Assembly (NCBI GenBank): GCA_028289465.1
Contig: JANQPM010000003.1
Span: forward strand, 1 to 64,000
Length of the DNA stretch: 64,000 nucleotides
Direction: 5' to 3'
Origin: Lysobacterales bacterium
Lineage (GTDB): Bacteria > Pseudomonadota > Gammaproteobacteria > Xanthomonadales > SZUA-36
Positions 10,346 to 18,290 of the stretch are shown one piece after another (position 1 is the first letter of the stretch; each line of letters opens with the position of its first letter). The notes beneath the pieces are model-generated. The model did not search any database and had not been told where the DNA came from. It was given only the letters and a program-made list of their open reading frames with translations. The position numbers and the translations under genes are program-made.

Positions 10346-10798
10346 TTAAAGCACCAGCGATGACATTTCTGTCGATGCATGCTCGCCCAAAGTCCGTTCT
10401 TCTTCTGCGCGTTTCTGGTTGAGCACCGTTTCGTTCCATATTTCGAAACGCGAGCCCATGCCCATAAAAACCACGCGCTTTTCCAGTCCGGCCACCTGGC
10501 GCAGTGCCTGCGGCAACAACACCCGTCCGCTGGCGTCCGGTTCCAGCGGCGTCGCACTGCCGACCAGCCGGCGCTGAAGACTGCGGTGACTGGGGTTGAA
10601 CGTACTCAGGCCCATCACCTCGTCTCTGACCCGTTTCCAGTCGTCTTCCGGATAGAGCCACAGTGCACCGCTGTCGAACGCGCTATAGGTCAATACCAGA
10701 CGGTTATCGCACTGCTCTTTGATCGCATCGCGATAGCGCGTCGGAATCGCCATTCGCCCTTTGGCGTCCAGGGTGATTGCATGCTCGCCGAAATACAC
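10346..10798 (-). CDS. mraZ: Transcriptional regulator MraZ
   Basis: MraZ is a DNA-binding protein with two AbrB-like (SpoVT/AbrB) half-domains that represses its own dcw operon in enterobacteria. The 150-residue product begins with the canonical FGEHAITLDAKGRMAIPTRY and has the second repeat around residues 85-105 (LEPDASGRVLLPQAL). Translation starts at GTG. A set of GTGG repeats at 10-bp phasing lies just upstream, as expected for an autoregulated mraZ promoter. Confidence 0.95.
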   Translation of the reverse strand: MYFGEHAITLDAKGRMAIPTRYRDAIKEQCDNRLVLTYSAFDSGALWLYPEDDWKRVRDEVMGLSTFNPSHRSLQRRLVGSATPLEPDASGRVLLPQALRQVAGLEKRVVFMGMGSRFEIWNETVLNQKRAEEERTLGEHASTEMSSLVL

Positions 10799-10803
10799 TG
10801 AGA

Positions 10804-10840
10804 ACCACTATACTTGCTTTTATAGCCACTTTTTCCCACT
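10804..10840 (-). promoter_or_regulatory. Probable MraZ operator (MraZ boxes)
   Basis: Read on the minus strand, GTGGG/GTGG repeats end at 10835-10839, 10826-10829 and 10805-10808. The first two are 10 bp apart and the third is two further turns away. Known MraZ boxes are tandem GTGGG motifs at 10-bp spacing upstream of mraZ. An AT-rich stretch (TATAAAA) between the repeats could be a -10 element that bound MraZ would cover. Function is inferred from motif and position. Confidence 0.6.
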
Positions 10841-11050
10841 AATTTGCACCTTAGAGCCTTACTATCGCCTTGTCAAGCCGTAAAACTTAATAAGAATCAG
10901 AACTTAACGCGGTTCCGGCGGGTCCCCGGGCGGCTCATAGCCCAAGATAGGGGTATCGGTCTTCTCTGTCGCCGCAAGATATTGGGGTCGACCGGCCGCT
11001 GGCAGGCTGTGATGGCGCGTGCATGGTGCGACAGCCGCCTGTCCGGGAAG

Positions 11051-11233
11051 CCGCAGGCGACCCGCCGGAGCGGGCGCCGTGAAGCAGGGCTTCTTGCGCG
11101 TTGCGCAAACCGCCAGACTTCCCCTGGCTTGCTCTCCCTGTGGGGTGAGCGAGTAACGCGAGCGGCACCAGAGGGATCGTGCGTTAGTTGCATGTCGTAA
11201 CCCCGGCTCGACAGTCTGGCGGTTTTCCGAAAG
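11051..11233 (+). repeat. Dispersed intergenic element, copy A (about 180 bp)
   Basis: This stretch is clearly homologous, over nearly its whole length, to the reverse complement of 52082-52262. Shared blocks include CCGCCGGAGCGG, a core TTGCGCGTTGCGCAAACCGC, CCCCTGGCTTGCTCTCCC, GGTGAGCGAGT, GCGGCACCAGA and AGTCTGGCGGTTTTCCGAAA. Within copy A the 12-mer AACCGCCAGACT (11108-11119) is perfectly inverted at 11213-11224, so part of the element can form a stem. No open frame is conserved. It may be a non-autonomous mobile element or a structured RNA; no encoded transposase is present. Confidence 0.75.
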
Positions 11234-11323
11234 GAAAGAAGCTAGACTGGGAAGCCGTTAGGGTGTGCGGTTGCGGTTTTCGTCCGCAGGACGAAAGAAG
11301 CGGATGCAAGACACCTTAAATGC

Positions 11324-11395
11324 TGTAGGAACGCCTTTAGGCGCGATCGTAATCATGCGGAGGATGCGGGGGTTCGCGCCTGAAGGCGCTCCTAC
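11324..11395. repeat. REP-like inverted pair 1
   Basis: Two units of the type GTAGGAnCGCCTTTAGGCGCGA lie in opposite orientation (11324-11347 and 11374-11395), separated by about 26 bases. Each unit is itself palindromic (GCGCCTTTAGGCGC core). The arrangement resembles bacterial interspersed REP pairs found in many gammaproteobacteria. A second pair lies on the other side of rnpB. Confidence 0.75.
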
Positions 11396-11438
11396 TCCGA
11401 ATCAGCTAGATGTAAGGCGCGAATCCAGACTGTAAAGC

Positions 11439-11806
<368 letters not shown>

Positions 11807-11910
11807 ATCTAGTCTGGGCGCTCCCGGCCCGGCTTTCAAGCCCCCGCCCGGCCAGGCCAAGGCGCGGGTTTAAGCGGCGGCTGTCGGCGCCTTCGGGCTT
11901 CTCCAGCAGT

Positions 11911-11994
11911 TGTAGGAGCGCCTTTAGGCGCGAAAACCGCATCGGCGAAAACCCCATCAGCGAAAACCACGATCGCGCCTAAAGGCGCTCCTAC
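11911..11994. repeat. REP-like inverted pair 2 with short tandem core
   Basis: TGTAGGAGCGCCTTTAGGCGCGA (units at 11911-11933 and, inverted, 11973-11994) flanks about 40 bases containing three imperfect 14-15 bp repeats built on GCGAAAACC followed by CAT or CGAT. The whole can fold as a long stem. It sits between rnpB and rsmI and may act as a terminator or RNA-stabilising structure for rsmI, which ends at 12025; that role is inferred. Confidence 0.75.
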
Positions 11995-12024
11995 ATGGGA
12001 GTTAGTGCTCTGGTCGGAAGACAT

Positions 12025-12858
12025 TTACTGCTTCAGTGCAAAAATCGCTTTTCGCGGTTCACCGCTGACCCGGGCCGCAATGCGCGCGGCCCGGCTGGCC
12101 GGCATCTCTTCGCACAAGGCCAGGAACCAGTCCCGAGTATTTGCGGACACGGCTGTCGGCGACGAAGCCGTGGGCGCACCAGCCACCACGAGTACGAACT
12201 CGCCTTTACGCTGGTCGCGGTCTGCTTCAACGTGCGCCAGCAGATCGCCGACCGGTCCGTGCATCACGGTTTCGAACCGTTTGGTTAGTTCACGGCATAC
12301 CGCCATTTGCCGATCTTCGCCGAACTGGCCGGCGATGGACCCCAGCGCTTTTTCGATTCGGTGCGGCGTTTCGTAGAAAATCAGGGTATGGGGTAGCGCT
12401 GAAAGTTCGGCCAGACGCTTATCGCGGGCTACCGCCTTGGTCGGCAAAAACCCCTCGAACTGAAACCGGTCGGTGGGCAGCCCGGCAACCGACAAGGCTG
12501 CGGTCAGCGCGCTCGGGCCCGGAACCGGCGAACAGACGATGCCGGCTTCAACCGCAGCCCGTACCAGACGATAGCCCGGATCTGCAATCAACGGTGTGCC
12601 GGCGTCGGATATCAGCGCGACCGACTGTCCGTCCGCCAGGCATTCGATCAACTGCTCGGCCTGCGCCTGTTCGTTGTGTTCGTGCAACGCAACCATGCCG
12701 GTATTCACGCCCAGATGGGACAGCAGTTTGCGGCTGTGGCGCGTATCCTCAGCCGCAATCAGATCGACCTGGCCGAGGATTTCCGCGGCCCGTGCGCCGA
12801 TATCGGCCAGATTACCGATCGGGGTTGCGACAACCCAAAGCTTTCCCGATGATTTCAA
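12025..12858 (-). CDS. rsmI: 16S rRNA (cytidine-1402-2'-O)-methyltransferase
   Basis: RsmI methylates the 2'-O of C1402 in 16S rRNA. The 277-residue protein is a tetrapyrrole-methylase-fold SAM enzyme with family motifs: ATPIGNLADI at residues 11-20, AAEDTRHSRKLL, LISDAGTPLIADPG and VPGPSALTAALS. It is divergent from lpoA across a short intergenic region, as in the yraL-yraM pair of E. coli. Confidence 0.95.
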   Translation of the reverse strand: MKSSGKLWVVATPIGNLADIGARAAEILGQVDLIAAEDTRHSRKLLSHLGVNTGMVALHEHNEQAQAEQLIECLADGQSVALISDAGTPLIADPGYRLVRAAVEAGIVCSPVPGPSALTAALSVAGLPTDRFQFEGFLPTKAVARDKRLAELSALPHTLIFYETPHRIEKALGSIAGQFGEDRQMAVCRELTKRFETVMHGPVGDLLAHVEADRDQRKGEFVLVVAGAPTASSPTAVSANTRDWFLALCEEMPASRAARIAARVSGEPRKAIFALKQ

Positions 12859-12930
12859 GCTGTTGACTCCGTTTGGCGTATGCGGACCGCCTTAGGGTAT
12901 CATTTCGCTGTCCAAGCAGGAGTCGATCAA

Positions 12931-14835
12931 ATGGGTTCAGACGACGCGCGGCGGTGCCCCCCGCCCGTATTTCAACCCCCGCTGCCGGCGCGACCAACCG
13001 GCCGGTGGCTGCGGTGGCGCACTCAAGCCTGGTTGCTGGGCTGTGCGATTGCGCTGGCGGCCTGTACCAGCCTGCCTGGCGGCGGACCGTCAAACCCGGA
13101 CAACCGGCAGGAAGAACAGGCGCGCACGATGTATCAAACGGGCCGCTATCAGGAAGCCGGTCAAATCTGGACCCGGCTGGCGCAAAGCCCGGACAGCCCG
13201 CAAGCCGATTACTACTATCTGCGCGCCAGCGACGCGATGGTACTCGCCAAACAGTGGGAACAGGCACAGCTTGCCAGCCAGCAGGTCAACCCGGACAAGC
13301 TGCGCCGCCAGCAACAGTTCCTGCTGGCTCTGGTCCAGGCCGAGCTGGCCCTGGCGAAAGACCATCTGGATCACGCCGAAAACCTGTTACGGCTGGACGG
13401 CGACCGGTTGAGCAACGATCTGTTCGCCCGCCAACAGCGCTTGCAGCAAGAGCTGTCCTACCGCCGCGAGACTCCCGAAGCCCGCTCGCTGCTGCAATTG
13501 TCCGAGCTGCGTTCTGCCGAAGACATTCGCGGCGCATCGGAACCCGTGGCCTTCATGCGCGAATTGGATCCACTGTCCAACCGGCGTCTGCTGGAAATGG
13601 CTGCGCAACCGGAAACCGGCGGCAACCTGCGCGGCTGGCTGACTCTGACCGCGGCGATGCGCCAGGCGCTGTTCCCCACAGACGGCAACCCGGTCCGGCA
13701 GTGGCTGCGGGAAAACCCGACCCATGCCGTTGATCGCCGTATGGCTGAATCTCTGCTGGACGAATACCGGCGCAGCTTCCGCGCGCCGGCCAGAGTTGCG
13801 GTTTTTCTGCCGACCTCGGGCCGCTACCAGGGGCCGGCCAATGCCATTCGCGATGGCCTGATGTCGGCCTATCTTGCCAGCGAACAAGCGCAGGGAAGCT
13901 GGCTGCGGTTCTATTCGGTAGACGGCAACGACGGCGTGCTGGATGCTTATTTCCGCGCTCACGATGACGGCGCCGATTTCATCATCGGTCCGCTGACCAA
14001 GGAAAACGTGCAGGCGCTGATGGAAGTGCCGGGCCTGGATACGCCGGTCCTTGCGCTCAACCAGGTGCAGGATATGTCATTGGTCGAACTGTCGCTGGCG
14101 GATCTGATCTTCAGTTTCCCGCTGAGCCCCGAGGCAGAGGCAGCCCAGGCTGCCGAGCACGCGCTGAGCTTTGAACACTTCAGCGCCGCTGTCCTGATTC
14201 CGGACAATCTCTGGGGCAAAAGAATGAGCGACGCCTTTCAGAAAGCCTACGTCGACGGCGGCGGTATCGTGGTCACCGAGATGCGCTATGCCAGCCGGCA
14301 GTCTGACCACAGCGCGATTTTGCGGCAACTGTTGAACGCCGGACCGATTGACATGATCTTCCTCGCGGCAACGCCCCAGCAGGGTCGGCTGATCAAACCC
14401 CAACTCAAGTTTCTGGATGCCGATCATATTCCGGTCTATGCAACCCCACAGATTTTTTCCGGTACACCCGACAACCGTGCGGACCGCGACCTGGAACGCG
14501 TGGCGATTCCGGTAGCGCCGATCGTACTGAACCCGACCGAGCCCGGCGGCGTGCGGCTGGCCAGCCGGCGGAACGGCGCGATGGATTCGTTCTACGCGCT
14601 GGGCATGGATGCATGGGCAATACTCCCGTACCTGGGCCTGATGGCCCGGAACCCCGATCTGCAGTATTCAGGGCAGTCCGGCACCCTGTCCGTTCAGGGC
14701 AACGGACAAGTGCAGCGCCATCTGAGCTGGGTCTTGTTCCAGAACGGCCGGTTAGGGACTTTTGAAGAATGGCCGAAAGTCGAGATCTTTACCGGCAGTG
14801 ACGGCAGTACCGACGAAGACCGTGGAATCGACTAG
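12931..14835 (+). CDS. lpoA: Penicillin-binding protein activator LpoA-like lipoprotein
   Basis: LpoA is an outer-membrane lipoprotein that reaches through the periplasm to activate PBP1A. The 634-residue product has a hydrophobic signal ending in lipobox LAAC with the lipidated Cys at residue 45. An N-terminal helical TPR-like domain (about 55-240) follows, then a C-terminal periplasmic-binding-protein-like domain (RVAVFLPTSGRYQGPANAIRDG onward). AGGAG at 12918-12922 is 8 bases before the ATG at 12931, which is preferred over an upstream in-frame start at 12880. Neighbours rsmI, yraN and a dolP-like gene repeat the enterobacterial order. Confidence 0.9.
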   Translation: MGSDDARRCPPPVFQPPLPARPTGRWLRWRTQAWLLGCAIALAACTSLPGGGPSNPDNRQEEQARTMYQTGRYQEAGQIWTRLAQSPDSPQADYYYLRASDAMVLAKQWEQAQLASQQVNPDKLRRQQQFLLALVQAELALAKDHLDHAENLLRLDGDRLSNDLFARQQRLQQELSYRRETPEARSLLQLSELRSAEDIRGASEPVAFMRELDPLSNRRLLEMAAQPETGGNLRGWLTLTAAMRQALFPTDGNPVRQWLRENPTHAVDRRMAESLLDEYRRSFRAPARVAVFLPTSGRYQGPANAIRDGLMSAYLASEQAQGSWLRFYSVDGNDGVLDAYFRAHDDGADFIIGPLTKENVQALMEVPGLDTPVLALNQVQDMSLVELSLADLIFSFPLSPEAEAAQAAEHALSFEHFSAAVLIPDNLWGKRMSDAFQKAYVDGGGIVVTEMRYASRQSDHSAILRQLLNAGPIDMIFLAATPQQGRLIKPQLKFLDADHIPVYATPQIFSGTPDNRADRDLERVAIPVAPIVLNPTEPGGVRLASRRNGAMDSFYALGMDAWAILPYLGLMARNPDLQYSGQSGTLSVQGNGQVQRHLSWVLFQNGRLGTFEEWPKVEIFTGSDGSTDEDRGID

Positions 14836-14844
14836 CCGCCAGCC

Positions 14845-15198
14845 ATGGGTACCCGGCAGGTCGGACGGCAATGGGAAAAACGCGCGGAATCTTTTTTACG
14901 CCGACACGGTCTGACAGTGATAGACCGGAACGTCCACAGCCGCTGGGGTGAAATCGACTTGATCATGCGGGATGGCGATCAACTGGTGTTTGTCGAGGTC
15001 AGGTACCGTACCAGTCCGAACTACGGCAGTGCAGCGGACAGTGTAACTTTCGCCAAGCAGCAGCGTTTGATGAAGTCAGCCGAGTACTATTTACAGCGGC
15101 ACCGGCATTCAGCGAACCCGTGCCGGTTCGATGTGGTTTCGATCCAAGGTGGCCGAAAGCCCGAGATTCAATGGATCAAGAATGCTTTCCCCAACTAA
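14845..15198 (+). CDS. yraN: YraN-family (UPF0102) nuclease-fold protein
   Basis: The 117-residue product matches the YraN family, a small protein with a Holliday-junction-resolvase/endonuclease-like fold and no settled function. The nuclease-type core is visible: ALTVIDRN-like strand, WGEIDLI (acidic pair) and LVFVEVRYR, with TFAKQQRLMKSAEYYLQ after it. It begins 9 bp after the lpoA stop and is probably cotranscribed with it. diaA, which follows yraN in E. coli, is absent here. Confidence 0.88.
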   Translation: MGTRQVGRQWEKRAESFLRRHGLTVIDRNVHSRWGEIDLIMRDGDQLVFVEVRYRTSPNYGSAADSVTFAKQQRLMKSAEYYLQRHRHSANPCRFDVVSIQGGRKPEIQWIKNAFPN

Positions 15199-15241
15199 GG
15201 GATTTGCGACGGCAATGCGAAACAAGCAACAGGGAAACGCG

Positions 15242-15841
15242 ATGAACAGCTATATCAAATATCGTTTGATGGCAAGCTTCAGCATGCTTCTGGCCGCTGC
15301 CGTGTTAAGCGGCTGCGCTGCGGCGGTGATCGGCGGAGCGGCGGTCGGGGCGGCGGCCGTACACGACCGGCGCAGTGTGGGCACAGTGATCGACGACCAG
15401 ACGATCGAGCTGGTCGCCAAGAACAGTATTTATCAGGATGAAGCCATCGACAGCGATGATCGGGTCAAGGTCGTCAGCTTTAACGGCATTGTTCTGCTGG
15501 TCGGCGAAGCGTCGTCGGCTGCCAATAAAAGCAAAGCCGCGGCCATTGCCGGCAACGTCGACGGCGTACGCCGCGTATTTAACGAGCTGGACGTACAGGC
15601 CAAGCCGACCCTCGGCACCCGCTTCGACGATTCCGTGCTGACCGTTCGAATCAACGGCGCGCTGCTGTCCAAAAATCCGGTAGAAGGCTTCGACCCGAAT
15701 CGCGTGAAGGTGATCACTGTGCGCGATACGGCTTATCTGATGGGCTTGCTGACGCGCGACGAGGCGGATGCGGTCACCGAGGTTGCACGCAATGTCCGCG
15801 GTGTCGGAAAGGTCGTGAAGTTGTTCGAATACCAGGATTGA
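15242..15841 (+). CDS. dolP: BON-domain outer-membrane lipoprotein, DolP-like
   Basis: This is a predicted lipoprotein with two BON domains, like DolP (YraP), which localises to the division site and supports outer-membrane integrity. The 199-residue product has lipobox LSGC with Cys at residue 25, a Gly/Ala-rich segment, then two repeats: about 55-125 (VKVVSFNGIVLLVGEA) and about 130-199 (VKVITVRDTAYLMGLL). AGGGA at 15231-15235 supports the ATG at 15242. The frame is open further upstream, overlapping yraN, but those starts lack a signal peptide. Position after yraN agrees with E. coli order. Confidence 0.88.
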   Translation: MNSYIKYRLMASFSMLLAAAVLSGCAAAVIGGAAVGAAAVHDRRSVGTVIDDQTIELVAKNSIYQDEAIDSDDRVKVVSFNGIVLLVGEASSAANKSKAAAIAGNVDGVRRVFNELDVQAKPTLGTRFDDSVLTVRINGALLSKNPVEGFDPNRVKVITVRDTAYLMGLLTRDEADAVTEVARNVRGVGKVVKLFEYQD

Positions 15842-15853
15842 ACCCGGCCCGTT

Positions 15854-16351
15854 TCAGAGTACCCCGGTCCAGCGCTGCAACAGCAGTAAAACCGCAATGG
15901 CATAGCCGGCCGCGAGCAGATCGTCTAGCATGATGCCGAAACCGCCGCCGACGCGGCGGTCGATCAACCGGATCGGCCAGGGTTTGACGATATCGAAAAA
16001 GCGGAACAGCACAAAAGCCAGAAAAAATCCCCACAGCGTTAACGGCACGAACAGAACGGTCAGCCAGTAACCGACCATTTCGTCCCAGACGATAGCGCCG
16101 TGATCGTGCACACCGAGCTCGGTTGCCGCACGCGCGCAAAGATACACGCCGAGCACAAACAGCGCCGACAGCAGCAAGATTTGAACCAGCGGCGGCAGCG
16201 GCCATAGCATGAACGCGAAAGGCACCGCCGCGAGCGTGCCCGCAGTACCCGGCGCCCACGGCGAAAGCCCGCTGCCAAGGCCGAAGGCCAGAAATCCCGC
16301 CGGATCGGTCAGTGCCGCTTTCTTCAGCGTTGATCGGTCAATATCGGCCAC
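15854..16351 (-). CDS. pgpA: Phosphatidylglycerophosphatase A
   Basis: PgpA removes the phosphate from phosphatidylglycerol phosphate in the inner membrane. The 165-residue protein has the family pattern GSGLSPWAPGTAGTLAAVP, the VWDEMVGYW active-site segment and DIVKPWPIRLIDRRVGGGFGIM followed by a last membrane helix. It starts with GTG three bases after the thiL stop and is the last gene of the glyA-to-pgpA operon; thiL-pgpA linkage is common in gammaproteobacteria. Confidence 0.93.
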   Translation of the reverse strand: MADIDRSTLKKAALTDPAGFLAFGLGSGLSPWAPGTAGTLAAVPFAFMLWPLPPLVQILLLSALFVLGVYLCARAATELGVHDHGAIVWDEMVGYWLTVLFVPLTLWGFFLAFVLFRFFDIVKPWPIRLIDRRVGGGFGIMLDDLLAAGYAIAVLLLLQRWTGVL

Positions 16352-16354
16352 AGA

Positions 16355-17338
16355 CTATTCGTCCCTGTCATCGGGAAAATGATCATACCCCAGATCGTCC
16401 GGTTCAAATGTGCCACCGTCGGGTTGGCGGCAGCGTACCCCTTCTTCGATCACCCCGCTGCCTTCGGTCACCGCGCCGATATCGCTGACGCGAATATTCA
16501 GCCGCCGGGCCTCGGCCGCGATCTCACCGGCCTTGTCGGACGCCGCACAAAAACAGAGCTGGTAGTCATCGCCACCCGCCAGTTGCAGCTTCCAGCGGCG
16601 CTTCGAATCCATCCGCTGCACCTGCGGATGGCAGGGCAGCCGGTCCAGGTCAATTTCAGCACCGGTACCGCTGGCCGACATCATCCGCCCCAGATCGGCC
16701 AGCAGGCCGTCGGACAAGTCGATCGCGCAGTGCGCCAAGTAAGTCAGACGCTGGCCGAAAGCGATCGGCGGCTCGGGCAAATCCAGATGCCGGCGCAGTT
16801 CCGAATCTACCGGTCGATTTTGAATAATTTGCTGCAACGCGGCAGCCGCCGAACCGAGTTCGCCGGTGACCCATATTCGGTCCCCGGCACGGGCGCCGGC
16901 ACGATTTAAGCCAGTATCCTGATCGACCCAGCCCATCGCCTGCACAGTCAGGCTTAGCGGGCCGCGACTGATATCGCCGCCGACCAGCGAAACCCGGTAA
17001 CGGCCGGCCAGCGCCAAAAAACCGGAAAGTACTTCTTTGAATTGGGTGGTATTGCCGTCCGGCAGCGTGATCGCGAGCTGGGCCCAGGCCGGCACCGCAC
17101 CCATCGCAGCCAGGTCGCTGAGGTTCACTGCCAGCGCCTTGTGGCCAACGGCGTAGTCGGCGGTCGATTGCGGAAAGTGCACACCTTGTACCAGCGTATC
17201 GGTACAGGTTACCAATTGCTTGCCGGCCGGAACCTCGAGCACTGCAGCATCGTCACCGATACCCAGGACCACGCCGGGACCATCGGCCGCGACATGGTCT
17301 TTCAGCCACTTCAGAAACTGGTTTTCGCGCCCGGCCAC
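16355..17338 (-). CDS. thiL: Thiamine-monophosphate kinase
   Basis: ThiL phosphorylates thiamine monophosphate to the active cofactor thiamine diphosphate. The 327-residue protein has the PurM/ThiL-type motifs GIGDDAAVL near the N-terminus, VGGDISRGPLSLTV mid-protein, IDLSDGLLADLG and GGDDYQLCF. The frame has no ATG near the expected start; GTG at 17338, six bases after the nusB stop, gives the usual N-terminus and length. An earlier GTG inside nusB is possible. Confidence 0.93.
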   Translation of the reverse strand: MAGRENQFLKWLKDHVAADGPGVVLGIGDDAAVLEVPAGKQLVTCTDTLVQGVHFPQSTADYAVGHKALAVNLSDLAAMGAVPAWAQLAITLPDGNTTQFKEVLSGFLALAGRYRVSLVGGDISRGPLSLTVQAMGWVDQDTGLNRAGARAGDRIWVTGELGSAAAALQQIIQNRPVDSELRRHLDLPEPPIAFGQRLTYLAHCAIDLSDGLLADLGRMMSASGTGAEIDLDRLPCHPQVQRMDSKRRWKLQLAGGDDYQLCFCAASDKAGEIAAEARRLNIRVSDIGAVTEGSGVIEEGVRCRQPDGGTFEPDDLGYDHFPDDRDE

Positions 17339-17343
17339 GGCGT

Positions 17344-17799
17344 TCAGGCGTGTCCGGCGCTCATTTCCGTCGACCGCCACCGGCGTGCGGCCTGATCCAG
17401 CACCCCGTTGATAAAGCTGTGGGACTTTTCGGCACCGAAGCGGTGGGCCAGATCGATCGCCTCGTCCAGCACCACACGCCATGGGATTTCCGGGTGCTGC
17501 TGCAATTCGCAGGCCGCGATGCGCAAAATCGCCCGTTCCATCAAATCGACCTGTAACAGCGGGCGGTCGAGAAAAGGCGCCAGACTCTCTTCCAGTGCCG
17601 GCGGGTCGGCGATGATCTGCTTCAGAAGTTGCTCGAAATACGGCGCGTCGATAGCCTCGAAATCCTGGTGCTCTCGAAATTGCCGAATGATGTCTTCGGC
17701 GCTGTCGGCAGTCATCTGCCACTGATAAACCGCCTGCAGCAGACGTCTGCGGGAACGGCGACGGGTTTCAAAACCCGATGGCTGCGACCGCCTAGCCAT
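17344..17799 (-). CDS. nusB: Transcription antitermination protein NusB
   Basis: NusB pairs with NusE (S10) on boxA RNA in rRNA antitermination complexes. The 151-residue product starts with a basic stretch (RRRSRRRLLQAVYQWQ) and has the all-helical NusB pattern, including DLMERAILRIAACELQ, VLDEAIDLAHRFGAE and SHSFINGVLD near the end. The ATG at 17799 lies inside the last codons of ribH (8-base overlap), matching the frequent ribH-nusB coupling. Confidence 0.94.
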   Translation of the reverse strand: MARRSQPSGFETRRRSRRRLLQAVYQWQMTADSAEDIIRQFREHQDFEAIDAPYFEQLLKQIIADPPALEESLAPFLDRPLLQVDLMERAILRIAACELQQHPEIPWRVVLDEAIDLAHRFGAEKSHSFINGVLDQAARRWRSTEMSAGHA

Positions 17800-18283
17800 C
17801 GGCCTGATCGCTAATCTGTTCGAACAGGTCGGCCATCTCCAGCGCCACCAGCGCCGCTTCAAAACCTTTGTTGCCCTGATCCACCGAGGCCCTTGCCAGT
17901 GCCTGTTCGACGGTATCGGTCGTCAGAAGGCCGAATGCCACCGGGCAGCCCGAATCGAGCGCGACCCGGTTCAATCCGCGGCTGGCCTCGCCGGCGACGA
18001 AGTCGAAGTGGGCCGTGTCGCCGCGAATCACCGCGCCCAGCGCAATAATACCGGCGTAACGGCCGGTACGAACCATTGCCCGGGTCGCCTGCGGCAGTTC
18101 AAATGCACCAGGAACGCGAACCAGGATTACCTGGTTGTCGGCAACCCCGTGCCGCTTCAGCGCGTCCAGCGCGCCTTCGATCATCTGGTCCACCACGAAT
18201 GCATTGAACCTGGCCGCAACGATACCAAAACGGCCTTTCGCCCGTTCGGCCCGGCCTTGCAGTTCTGGCATATCGGTTTCCAT
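17792..18283 (-). CDS. ribH: 6,7-dimethyl-8-ribityllumazine synthase
   Basis: RibH condenses 5-amino-6-ribitylaminouracil with dihydroxybutanone phosphate to form lumazine, the penultimate riboflavin step. The 163-residue protein has the family motifs ARFNAFVVDQMIEGAL, VPGAFELPQATRAM, ALGAVIRGDTAHFDFV and FGLLTTDT, with the conserved active-site His in TAHFD. It lies 7 bp after ribBA and overlaps nusB. Confidence 0.96.
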   Translation of the reverse strand: METDMPELQGRAERAKGRFGIVAARFNAFVVDQMIEGALDALKRHGVADNQVILVRVPGAFELPQATRAMVRTGRYAGIIALGAVIRGDTAHFDFVAGEASRGLNRVALDSGCPVAFGLLTTDTVEQALARASVDQGNKGFEAALVALEMADLFEQISDQADG

Positions 18284-18290
18284 GTCGATA

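Larger units (their letters stand above)
10841..11438. other. Non-coding stretch between mraZ and rnpB
   Basis: About 600 bases with no convincing gene; the short open frames have no recognisable products. It holds one copy of a dispersed element (11051-11233), a short hairpin TTTCGTCC/GGACGAAA (11278-11285 and 11289-11296), and an inverted pair of REP-like units (11324-11395). No tRNA or further RNA gene was recognised. Confidence 0.6.

Noticed and set aside
10841-11438. Small protein gene in the mraZ-rnpB gap
   Set aside because: Frames up to 118 codons exist in both strands, but they run across repeat copy A and have no recognisable product or ribosome site.
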